The notes under the pieces: generated by a model
What the model saw: only the letters and a program-made list of their open reading frames with translations
Database searches by the model: none
Told to the model about the DNA's origin: nothing
Assembly: GCA_943737045.1 (NCBI GenBank)
Contig: CALSFV010000055.1
Coordinates: 186,001 to 250,000, forward strand
Origin: Parapristionchus giblindavisi
Lineage: Eukaryota; Nematoda; Chromadorea; Rhabditida; Diplogasteridae
Reading direction: 5' to 3'
Length of the DNA stretch: 64,000 nt
Translations under genes and position numbers: made by a program
Shown: positions 23,541-35,600 of the stretch, piece by piece
How the letters are laid out: every line of letters starts with the position of its first letter
How positions within the stretch are numbered: position 1 is the stretch's first letter

Positions 23541-24798
23541 ATGGCACAAGTCCCACCCGATTTTAAGCCCACTCCAATTGCGAGTCTCGTTCCCATGATG
23601 AATTCCGTCAATTGTCACTTCATTGTCACCGAAAGAAGTTAGTTGACCTTGGATAATTTTGTTCATTCGATCGAATTCAGCTCCGTCAGTTGGATTCCGA
23701 ACTAATCTCGGCGAATTTTCTTCGGTCAAGGTAGCAGATCCCTCTGGTTCGTTCTTTTGCATTATTTATCTTAATTGTTGTTTTGTGTGAGGGTATTTTC
23801 TACTATAATTAGTCTTCCCTTTTAGGTTCTGTTAATCTTAACTTTCTAACGGCCGAATATGGAGATTGTTTGATGCCTGGAGATATAGTAAGGTTACGAA
23901 ATGGACATACTACCATTTTCAAGGTATCTTTTTAAAGCTCTTATTTGCACAATGAATTTTACTATTATAATTATTATGCATTTCTTTGAGGGATGTATGT
24001 CTTTGGCATGTGGGAAGAATGGCGAACTGAACAAGACAGCTGAATTCATAATGGCCTATTCCGATACTCCTAATATGAGCGAATTTAGTGCTGAATTTGC
24101 AACACAATATCCTCCACCTAAAAGGGTCAGTGTCTTACCTTTATTATTCTTTATTCTACCAATTCGTTTATAAAAGTAAATGATTGGATGAGTACTTGAT
24201 CTTCGCTTATATACGATATAAGTTTATCACAGTACCAGTGGTATTTAATGTGATCATAAGAACCGCACTGGCTTCCTCAATCTATTTAAAAAAAAATTAT
24301 ATTTCGATTTCCTTTACGATATTGATTCCAGCCAGAGTTTGGTCAGACTGACGAATTGCCCCAAATCGGAGGACCTCCTCGGAATAATGCACAACCTCTC
24401 ATGAATCTACTTCCACCGGGTATTCATTTAAAACAAATTAATTATTGTATTAATTGCCATGATATCTAGTCATTTTCATCAGTATTTCCTTGTAAATTCA
24501 ACGATATTTGGTGGTGTATTTTATTTATGGTGTGGCCATTATTGGAAAAGTACTGTAATTTGAAAGATTTATGATAAATGAATAGGTTGTAATGTAAATT
24601 ACAAGTTTACTTGCATATTATATTTAGAAATTGTAAGATGTGCGCTTTATTGTATTAACAATTGTGCTATATCAATCAATAAAATTAGCCAAAGAGTGAT
24701 CAATAATAGAGGTTATTTCAGGTGGTCCTACTCCAGTTCCTTCAATACCTCGTGATCCTCGTAGCAAACGACCATTCCAAGATACACGACATTATTGA
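23541..24798 (+). CDS. SOSS-B / hSSB1 (NABP)-like single-stranded DNA-binding protein
   Basis: OB-fold protein of the sensor-of-ssDNA complex, acting in DNA double-strand-break repair in the nucleus. Six exons: 23541-23637, 23681-23746, 23826-23923, 23991-24125, 24332-24419 and 24722-24798 (TGA); 561 nt, 186 residues (human NABP2 is 211). The OB fold covers residues 1 to about 115: CHFIVTER, SVKVADPSGSVNLNF (matches CKVADKTGSINISVW), MPGDIVRLRNGHTTIFKGCM (matches [20 protein letters not shown]), then GELNKTAEFIMAYSDTPNMSEF. The C-terminal tail is Pro/Gly-rich and ends in a basic patch (RDPRSKRPFQDTRHY). The ATG follows tttcagagta, a likely trans-splice acceptor. It is divergent from the ePHD gene, now 17 kb away because of the transposon. 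Confidence 0.9.
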
Positions 24799-26667
24799 TT
24801 GATTTATCTATTATTGTATTTATCGATTGATCTTGTTTACTTTGACGATACTATCGGGTATTCCATTATGTGTATAAAGTAGTTGTGCATCAATATCCGA
24901 TTTGTTTGATATAAAAGAGTTGTTAGACTCTAAACTGTTATCTGTCTTGTCATATTCTTGTTTCATGGACTCGACTTATTCTGCCTCCTTGGCAGTCTAT
25001 TCTCCTCTAAGGGGAGATAGAATCGATGGAAGAGTCGGGAGAGTAGAATGAGGCTTTCCCTTTCTACTTCTCTTATCTCTTCCCTCTTCCTCTCTCCATG
25101 CTTATGCACTGCTTCCGTCCCTCTTCTCTCCCTATACCACTCAAACCTTTTCATGCCCTAGTCTTCATTCCCTCCTCTTCCCTCAGTCTTTATCTACTCT
25201 TCCCTTCCTCCTTTTTCTTCCTCTCCTGCCTTCTCCCTCTCCTTCCTCCCCTCCCCTTCTCCCTCCTCCCTCTCCTCCTTCCTCCCCTCCTCCTTCTCCC
25301 TCTCCTCCTTCCTCCCCTCCCCTTCTCCCTCCTCCCTCTCCTCCTTCCTCCCCATCCCCTTCTCCCTCCTCCCTCTCCTCCCTCCCCTCCTCTAACTGCC
25401 CTTTTCCTCCTCCTCTTCCGTTCTCTATCATCGATCGTGCTCAATGAGTCAGAATAGACTAGAGAGAGATAGAGAGATAGGGTAATATTCTGTAGATAAA
25501 GATAATATTAAAAGTAGAGTAACCTTTATACCCTTTCAAATGAACCCTCTCTCATCTTTCCCTTTAAGACCTTCTACTGTATCTTGGTCTTCAGACAGGG
25601 GTCGCATTGTTTGTGAGAGTAGTTAAAGGAGTAAGAATGACTCATATTTGTATCGACTTCTATTGTTGTATCTTACTGTTGATTGGAAAAGTTACGTAGT
25701 TGATGATATGGTCTGTTGACCACAAAAGTTGTTCCAACTTGGACACGATCAAGCTAGATTATTAGAGATTATTGCGCGAGAATCTCTTACTCTTCCTCTA
25801 CTTTTCCCTCTACTTCTTCCTCTCCATCCCCCTCTACTTATCCCTCTTCCTTTACTTTTTCCTATCCCTCTACCTAACCCTCTCCCTCTCCCTCTTCCTT
25901 TCCCTCTCCCTTTCTCTATTCCTCTATCTCTCTCATCGTTCTCTTTCATAGACCCTTCTCTCATCGTCTATCATCCCTTATAGTTGTATCTATCATTCGT
26001 TTCGTTTTTTCTTCTCATTCCCGTTCTCGTCTCAAAATTTCTCTCTTTATCTTTAACGTCTCCGTTCTCTTACTTTCTCCCATTGTTTATACTGATGAGT
26101 AAAGTTTATCTGTCTCTATCTATTGGCTCGGTGAATAGTATAGACAGAGAGGGAGAGGGAGAGAAACAAACAAACCATCCGATAATCTCATATCCATGCC
26201 CAGCTATTCCACCCCTGTCTTCTTCCTTCTTCGTCTTCTACATCTTCTACTCCTTTCGTATTCCATCTTCTCCTTCCTTTTCTCCTTCTCTTTCATACAT
26301 TCTCACATATTCCATTTCATATCGAGCCTCTTTCTTTCTCTTTACATCTATTTTTTCCAGTTTCCCTTCTTCTTCTTCTTATTTTTTTTTTCGCTGGATG
26401 CATTGACCAAGACATAGGGAAAGGTATTTTATTTATTCCATTTATTCAGAAGAATATGTGCAGTTGTACTTATTTACTTAGTTAATTAATTTTACAAAAT
26501 TTATTAATGTATTTATTCATTTATTTAAGTAATTTAAATGGTAAATCTGCCCTTTAAACATCATGAAGCACAATTATTACTATTTAAAAAGTTCACATTT
26601 GAAAACTTATATTTATTGTGCATTCAATGCTATACTTGTACAATTTCATGTATTAATTTATTTTCAG
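24799..26667. other. Intergenic region with pyrimidine-rich tracts upstream of intersectin
   Basis: No gene recognised between SOSS-B and intersectin. About 25080-25420 (ctcctccctctcc repeats) and 25790-25940 are polypyrimidine on the plus strand. The long frames here, 119 codons on plus and the Gly/Arg/Glu-rich frames on minus, are low-complexity shadows. The last bases (ttttcag at 26661-26667) form the acceptor directly before the intersectin ATG. Confidence 0.6.
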
Positions 26668-29600
26668 ATGAATAACCCGTCAGAGATCACCTCGGCTGAA
26701 CACGAGGCCAATATGGTCCAATTTAGTGTGCTCAATCCTCTCAATGGAAAGGTATTCGCTTATTTCGCCTATTTGTATTTATTTTCTTCTTTCTACTAAA
26801 GAATTTCTGCTACTTATCATTTTGTATTTTGTATTTATTGTAATACGCCATACAGTACAGCAGAATCCCCCAGTGAAAATGGGCGCCCCGGGTGACCCGG
26901 GGCGCCCATGTGGCCCCTCGATTTTTTACGCTTTGAATAATGAATATCAGCCGTTCAAATTGTTTGCGTTCTTTTACTCCAGATATGAGGGTATTTATCA
27001 AAGAAAGTTTGGAATTTTTAAAAGCTTGTCAACTCACTTGTGCTAAAAAAAAATAAATTTTGGAAAGATTTCACTTTGCGATAGAATTTGCCGAGCGTGC
27101 GCGAGTTTTGCAAAATTTTTGCGCGGCATTTGCCAAGAATTGATAAAAAATATAATTTTCAATATTTTTTCTCTGGCTACATGATTTCTAAAATTCCAAA
27201 CTTTCTTTGATAAATACCCTCATATCTGGAGTAAAAGAACGCAAACAATTTGAACGGCTGATATTGATTATTCAAAGCGTAAAAAATCGAGGGGCCAAAT
27301 GGGCGCCCCGGGTCACCCGGGGCGCCCATTTTCACTGGGGGATTCTGCTGTACTGTATGTGAAACACAGACGTGACGGGCGTAACCTTTTGTTATATTTA
27401 AATAGCTTATTCAATACTACTGATCATTTGGTGTTCGATGTATTATAGTATGATTTGTGTGAAACATGGATGTGATGGGCGAAAGTCTCAGCAATCATGA
27501 TTATTGATTTATTGATTCTCATTCCAGATCACAGGAGAGGCTGGTCGGAGTGTGCTCATGAAGAGTGGTCTGCCACCTGCAGTTCTAGGACAGGTACGGT
27601 ATTCTGTCTTTGGTTACGGTAGATTTCAAAGTGGACATCCTCTCTCTATTAGATTGCAAAAACATGATGATGTTATTTTTCATTACGCATCAGTTTTTAT
27701 AGTTTATGTACTATATTGTATTGATTTACATAATCAATAAGCTGTGTTCTTATCAAATTATCGATTGATTATTTACTGTCCTCTCAGATCTGGTCATTAT
27801 CTGATCTGGATCATGATGGTTATTTGGACCAGAGAGAATTCTCGATTGCCATGAAGCTAACACGTAATTGTCTTTCTGGAATCCCTCTACCACAACATCT
27901 TCCACCATCTATGCTCAATGTTCCATTGTCTGGTTGGTTATATTTGGATGATAATTCCTTTTATTATTATCTTTCCTTACTACGAGGAGTTGCCTACATA
28001 ACCATATTTAGCATATTTAGCAGCGATATCGACCTATTAAGAATCAGTTTTCAAAAGTTATCATTTCTCTATTTTGTAATTACAAAACAAGTCGCATATT
28101 CACCGCAACAGCTTGATAGGCGGAAAGATTAAGCTAATTATCGCTATGTATGCCATCTCTCGTAGTTTCATACCCTTTATGTATCTTTCCCTTGTAAGAC
28201 TACATTAATATATATTGATTAAGTAGTTTATAATTTTGGTCTATTGGCTACAGTATTTCTTAATTTTTATATCGATTGCTTATACATATTGTATGATTGA
28301 AAGGAGAGATCAAAGATCAATCTGTCGATTATAGGTTCAATGAGCCTTCCTCGTGCTCCTCCTCCCATTCCACAGATGCCATCACATCCAATGATGGGAA
28401 TGTCCATGCCAATGGGACCACCACCTAATCTACCCATGGGTATAGACATTTATTATTATTATTATTTAAGTGATATTATTTTTTAAATGCCGAAGAGTAG
28501 AATTGTCCCTATAGAATCTGTGTCGAATGCTTGAGTCCATGTTAGTGCACAACTGTTTCCCTGAAAGATATTCGAAGATTCTTTCAAAGAAATCATTATC
28601 GATGTGGCATAGCTGTTTATTGCCACAGTATGCCAGGATAGTTGTGCAGATACCTACCATGTGTGTTAAATATTAGATAATGATCAATTCTTGTCATAGC
28701 GATTCTTAAAGCCACTCCCTCAAGCTAATTTGAAATTCCTCTTGGCAGCACTCTCTCGTACGCGAGAGAGTATAGCCAGAGTGGAGAGTCAAATTAGCCT
28801 GGGGCGTGTATTTAAAGTGGTTTATCTTTGTGTATCCACTGATTAGATGAAGTCTCTGTGTGTCTAGGTGGAATGATGGGTGGATCTATTCATGGACTGG
28901 GAATGGGAATGAATACCGGTCCCTCTCATATCCCTCCAATGCCCGGAGCTTACCCTCTACACGGCATGAACCATCCTACTGGAATGGGACAATTCCCGGT
29001 CTTCAATACGGCTCCAGCTGGTGTTCTGGGAGGATCGCCTGTTAAGGGTAAGTTATTGATTGATTAGATGATTAGTAGTTATGTGGTGAATGTGACTATG
29101 GTCTTTAGTAGACTTGTAAGCTGTTTGGATTGTGTGATTGAATTATTGATTGGATGATATTAGTAATATTGATTGGTAGTCTATCAATGGATTCTAATTA
29201 TTGATTTATTGTAGCTCCTCCCCTTCCGGGTCGTCCTCCCACTACATTCCCTGGTAAACAATTGGATAATTGGACTATGCCTCAACAGAATAAGTTGAAG
29301 TACGCTCAGCAATTCAATACAATCGATAAGGTGAGATTATTTTATTTTATTTTTTCGTTCGTTACGTATTGATCTACCTTGCCATCTGTAATTATAAGGC
29401 TAAACTATGTGTATTGTGCCTTTTGTTTCCTTTATCGTAGCCATCTTACAAGATACAGTAACCATTATCGTAACCTACCTATTGATATGTCTATTACAGC
29501 AACGTACTGGATATTTGAATGGACCAGCAGCACGTAATGCTCTTGGACAGAGTGGACTGCCTACTCATGCACTCGCTCATATATGGACATTGTCTGATGT

Positions 29601-32600
29601 TAATAAGGTATGAATACGGTAGAATATTGATTATTGATTGGTAGATTAGGCATAGTGTCAGACTCGAATGCAGTCATGGACCTAATATATCCATGGCCAT
29701 GAAAAAGCGTGACGGTCCTATTGAGTTCATAACAAAATGCGTGTCTTATTCCAAAAATACAATAAATGGCTAAAATCTAGGTAGTTTCTCTGAAAAGATC
29801 TCAATTTTGGCCCATTTTGCTTGGCTATCTTAACCGAAATTTGTTTCTAAAATTCCCAATATTGCGTCACTTTTCCAATCACCCCTACTATCCATCGCTG
29901 CCCGAATGAAAACAATCATTTGGATGTCTTTGTGCTACCAGTAATATTCAAGTTTCACGATCGCTTGTTGGCAAAGAGTTGAATAATATACGGTGATAGC
30001 AACGTGTCGATAGTATTACATGATTTTAGAATACATATGTCTGATTGTACTTGATATCATTGTGAATAATACGTACTACAATAAGATGTAGCGTCGAAAC
30101 ACCATACAGCACATTGCTAGCTAAACTATATATTTTAAAATGTTAACATTTAAATTGCATGCAAACCTATGCTTGTACATCTAATAATATCATTAATTTA
30201 ATAATATAAATCACAGGATGGTCGTCTATCAGTGGAGGAATTCTCGATTGCTCTATGGTTGATTGACCAACACAAGACTGGATTCGCTCTGCCTGCTGAA
30301 CTACCTCAAGAACTCGCTGCACTCACTCATCATGGAGCATCCAGGTACGGTAGTCTAATCGACATACTGTAGATTATTGTAGATTATTGATTGATTTGAT
30401 TGGAGTGAATGTGACTATTAGTAGATCGGATTCCCCCGCCACTCCTTCATCAGGGGAGGCTCCCGCCCAGAAGGTTTCCACTCCAAAGACATTCGAGGTA
30501 CGGTATCTTTCCATCGATATTGATTGATTACTGTAGGATTAGGATTTATTGATTGACTTGCAGGACAAGAGAAAGGACAACTACGATAGAGGACAAGCGG
30601 AGTTGGATCGGAGACGACAGATGCTACAGGAAGAAGAAGATAGAAGAAGGGCTGAAGAACAGAAGAAGGAACGAGAAGCTGAAGAGAAGAGAGAACGAGA
30701 GAGACAAGAGATTGAAAGACGAAGAGAGGTATACTGTATCGTGTTATTGATTGATTTATTTATTGATTAATTGTAGGCGGAGAGACAGGCAGAGATGGAG
30801 AGACGACGACAAATGGAAGAAGAACGACTAGAAGAGGAGAGGAAACGAGCGGTTAGTTAATGTTTATTGATTGATTGAGTAATGAGATTATTGATTATTT
30901 TGGAGATATTATTGATTGATTGTTTCAGGCCGAGCGCGAACGACAACGTCAAGAGGCAGAGAAGGAGAAGAAGAAGATTGGATTGGAGAGGAGAAAACGA
31001 GAACTTATGGTGGGTATACTGTAGTTATTGATTGATTGTGGTGTACGGCAGGGCTGTGCGGCATGAGTATATTTTCGGCATACGGCATAACGGCATGTGC
31101 CGAATATTTTTTTCGGCATATTTCGGCATATTCGGCATAAGTTTCCATATGATAACTGATCCGATTTTTATCAACTTTTCAATGTTTTAGGCGAAAACAT
31201 TAAAATCCTTTTCTAAAGATGTGTTAATCGATGTTTAAGATTTAGTTACAGGTTAAAAAAGCTGAAGAATACCAGAAAAAAATTTATATGCGTATTTTTT
31301 AACATTGAAAAATACTCAAATTTTGCCATATAGTTAGTAGTTTTATGCCGAAAATATTTAAAATTTTCATGCCGTTTTCGGCACGGCATAAGCGGCATGA
31401 AAAAACCGGCATAAACGGCATATTCGGCATACCGGCATGACCATGCCGCACAGCCCTGGTGTACGGTATCGGAATATCTGTCAAATTACTTGATTTGTTT
31501 TGTAGGCACAAAAGGCAGCGGCAGCAGAGAAGACAGCGACACAAGAACAGAAGAAGAAGACGTTGCAATTTCAGTTACAGGTACATCATTTATGGTATTG
31601 GCTTTGAGAAAATCGATAGCATAAGATGGAGTAAAAGAGTGAACGTATCTCACATGTCAGATTAATATAGTCATAGACTATGACTGGATAACGAAATGAT
31701 GAAACAAGGAAGTGATGGGTGAATGATGGATGATATTCTCTGTTGTAGGCATTGGAAGAGAAAGAGAATGATCTTAATCTGGAAGTGACAAAGGCAAGAG
31801 ATGCTATTGAGGCTATCACAAAGGTTTGTATCTTTCGCTCTCGTATTTTTACTCGTGGCTAATGGCGTCTCAATTCAGTATTGATTTAAGTATTGATTGA
31901 TTGAATCGACTATTTTTTAATCTTTTGCAGGATATAGAGGGAATGCGTGCAGTGCGTGATGAGAAGATGGCGGCCATTGCAGAGGCACAGAAGGAGAATC
32001 AAACGGTTTGCATTTATGATAAATTATTATTATTAAAATTAATGATTCATATATTCCCTATGAAAATATAGTGTCTGTGTGATTGCGATTATATTTGTTG
32101 CATTTGAGGCGGCAGTGGAGGCTGAGCAATTGGCCCATCAATTGCTACAATTACAAGGAGTGAATAAGGAGGCTACGGAGAGAGCTGCAGGTACGATCAT
32201 ATCTATCTATCCATCTATTCATTCTTTTGATTTATTGACATGTGAAGTGGAATCAATATCATATATGAGCTGGGTATGTCCAAAGGTTCGTGGGACCTCT
32301 CACAGATTTTTAAAAAAATGACAGGCTGCATCGATTCTAATTTAGTTGAGGGGAGCAACCTTCATATTGTCTGTATCAACTTTGATCAATATTTCATTTT
32401 GCAATGTTTTATTTCTTGCCCTCCAGGTATGGACGAATTGATCCAGCGTCGTGCTGCTGCTGCGTCTCGAGTGGAAGAGATGAAGAGACAGGTACGGTAG
32501 TTGATCTTCTGAATATCGATTGATGGAGTATCGATTAAAGAGTGTGTATACTGTAGGTGGAGGCAACACGTGAACGTAATCGTCAACAACGATCGAATGT

Positions 32601-35600
32601 AGAACAGAAATCGGCAGAATTGGCCAATGGATTGAGGATCACTGTGGAGAAATTGAAAGGAGAACATGCGGCTGCACTAGCGAGAGCTGAGGAGAAGAAG
32701 GTAAACAAACAAGCGAGATGCATGTTTCGATGACATATTAATTTTGTGGAACAATTACCTTTCACTGATTGGTCCACTTGGTTTGATGCAGAAACAAACA
32801 AATGTTGCGCTGCTAAACCCATGTCATCCAATTTTTTTATTTAATATATGCTTTTTTGATTAACTCTAATTGCAGCGTGCTCTTCACATGAAATTGAATG
32901 CCTCTTCCGTTCCTCCTTCATCTTCATTCACTGCTCCTTCAATGCCGGCAGAGGTAGATCATTCTCTCTCTCAATCGATTGACTATCTACCGTATACCAT
33001 TCAATAATCTATACTACGGTATTCAGCAATACGACGCTCCTCCTGCAATGTACGATGCTCCACCAGATGTAACTCAACAGTCATCATTCATATCATCTCC
33101 TATCAAATCAGTACCTCCATCATCTCTTCCTACTTATGATACACCACCAGTTGTACCTGAATCCTCATTCTCCAATGGACATCATGATACTAGTTAGTTC
33201 ATATAATCAATCAATAAATCAATCGATAATTCATTTTGTCCATGTCCAGTAATCGTACTAGAACGTGCTATTTGTTTCAATTGAATGACAACTTTCACTA
33301 GCATACTTTCACTCTTAGAAAATCATGAGACTCACCAGTTGGTTTTGTGTCCAGCTGTCTTCTATAAAAGTGTTGTTTTGTTTACGTTGATCTGATCAAA
33401 GTATGACTTGCAGGTTCGAATGGTCCTCTTCCAACCAATTCACAAGCAACGGTCAAGTACCGTAGTATCTATGCGTTTGATGCGAGAAGCGAGGATGAGT
33501 TGTCGTTCCAACCAGGTACAGTAGTCTCAGATTACCGTATCTTATTTTGGTACAGTATCCTACTTCTACAGTAACCATGATCGTTTCGTTTAGGTGACGT
33601 AATCCTCGTATTCGAAGGTCACGCAGCTGAACCAGGATGGCTGGCTGGACAGATAAAGGAGAAGGTACCGTATACCATGCATTATCGATTGATCCATTAC
33701 CGTAATTCATCTTGTTGTAGGTTGGCTGGTTCCCGTCTGCATTCGCTGAAGTAATTGCTCCTGTCAGCACGAATGTTGCATCGGTTGGTATTGATTTATT
33801 GATTGATAGTCTATTTCAATCAATATTTATGTGATTGTGATTATTGATCGATAATATTTGAGCCAATGCAAACCGTGCCCTCGAACGTGACACCATCGCC
33901 GAGTCTCGAGAAGATATTGGAAGAACCGAGTGGGTTACTGTACAATTAGTTATTGTTCCATGCATTTAGTGATGAAAATGACCACGAATAAGGAGAATAT
34001 GTATGAATGTTGAGATAGTGAATGATGATTGTGCTATGATGATTGTTCATTGTAGATGCCTCCTCTCCTCCATCTACTCTCACTCTCACTTCTCCAACAC
34101 AGAATGGAGGATCAGTTGGTGGTCCAGTTGGACACCATGAGGTCAGGATATCTTCATTTATATTTGTATTGCATATTGATCTGTTAAACATAAAGTTTTA
34201 TTTATTTATCTTACATTGAATAACAGCTAGTGGAAAAACGTGAGAGAAATATTGGTCAAGACCAGATTATCGATTAATTATTATTATAAAAATGTAATCG
34301 ATAATGTAGCCTTGTGTGTAGAGCGTTGTATCCCTAACGTATTTGTATTGATTGATTATTATCGATTTATTTACATTTTAGGTCCTATGCGTGTGCACTG
34401 CAAACTTCCCATGGAAAGCACGTAATGCCGATGATCTTTCGTTCTCGAAGGGAGATCACATTGAGGTGAGCGATTATTGATTAATTGATGGATGTATTGA
34501 TTGATTGATCATTTATACAGTAACCAACCCTTTCTAGGTCATAGAGAAGACGGATATGAAGTGGAGAGGACGAAAGACGATGGATGGAAGTATGGGATGG
34601 TTCCCGAAGAGTTATGTCAAGGTTGTGCAAGAAGTACGGTAGATTATTGATTGTGATTTATTCATTTCAATTGTATCAAACGAAAGAGCATGTTGGATTC
34701 ATTTGAAATGACAGCTTTGCAACACTTTTTAGATTAGAGAATCATAAGATATTCGTAGACACGGGCTCTAGTTGGTTTGGTGTTTCATTATTTCCACATA
34801 TTTGATCATTTTGCCATTCAACTGATGGACATCATGTTTAATTTTTGAAACATTGTATTTATTGATTGCTTTAGGGTTCATCAGTATCGAGACAGGCATC
34901 AGTGGCGTCGGCAGGATCAAACGTTACCCCAGGTTAGTATTGATTTTCATAATCGAACCATACATTTTCAAACCCCAACAATGTCGCTATCTGACCAGTT
35001 TCAAAATTTGAAAAATCTGACCAGTTTTTCGAGAATGGTCAAGTTTCGCGCATGAGACGAGTTATGAGAGAAAGAAATAATTTATTTGTTATGAAAACAT
35101 ATAATAAAGATTGAACTTGAATGAGATTTGTTGTGAATTAATGTGATAAAGTTTGAAATTGATACGAGATCTTTCATATGAAGGACTATTAAATTTTGGC
35201 AAAATGCCAAAAAATTACGGTATGACTGCACCGTGGTGTGGATCTCGTCGTCTGTGTCTCTCCCTTTTGCGTGCTCTCTCTCTTTTTCGCTCTACCTTTT
35301 TCTCTGTTACACCATGAGCGCTCTCGAAACACTGTGTGGCCCAATGTACGACATTACCATAGTATTGTTGGACAATTGTTTGTAGGCAGTTAGTTCACTT
35401 ATTTCGAATCGTTTTTAAAATTTTTTTTTTCCAAAATGTGTAGAATTGCCTGAACTTTCACTTTATGTGCATTAGAAAAATAAATAAAAATGATTTGAGC
35501 TCATACGTTCATTTTAAACATCAAAACTGGTCAGATTATGGTATTTGGGAAGATGTGAGAGCAACGAAATATTTTTTTTCCTACTTATTCGTGGTCATAA

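Larger units (their letters stand above)
26668..30344 (+). other. Intersectin exons 1-8: two EH domains and linker
   Basis: Exons 26668-26751, 27528-27593, 27788-27932, 28335-28439, 28868-29047, 29215-29330, 29500-29607 and 30217-30344. EH1 spans exons 1-3: SGLPPAVLGQIWSLSDLDHD, then the EF-hand loop ending GYLDQREFSIAMKL. Exons 4-5 encode a Met/Pro/Gly-rich linker (MPSHPMMGMSMPMGPPP). EH2 spans exons 6-8: SGLPTHALAHIWTLSDVNKD, then GRLSVEEFSIALWLI. Both EF loops keep acidic residues at the first and last coordinating positions, and both keep the Trp needed for NPF binding. Confidence 0.92.

Noticed and set aside
25183..25457. Gly/Arg/Glu-rich and Pro/Leu-rich frames
   Set aside because: Same artefact in the shorter CT-rich tract upstream of intersectin.
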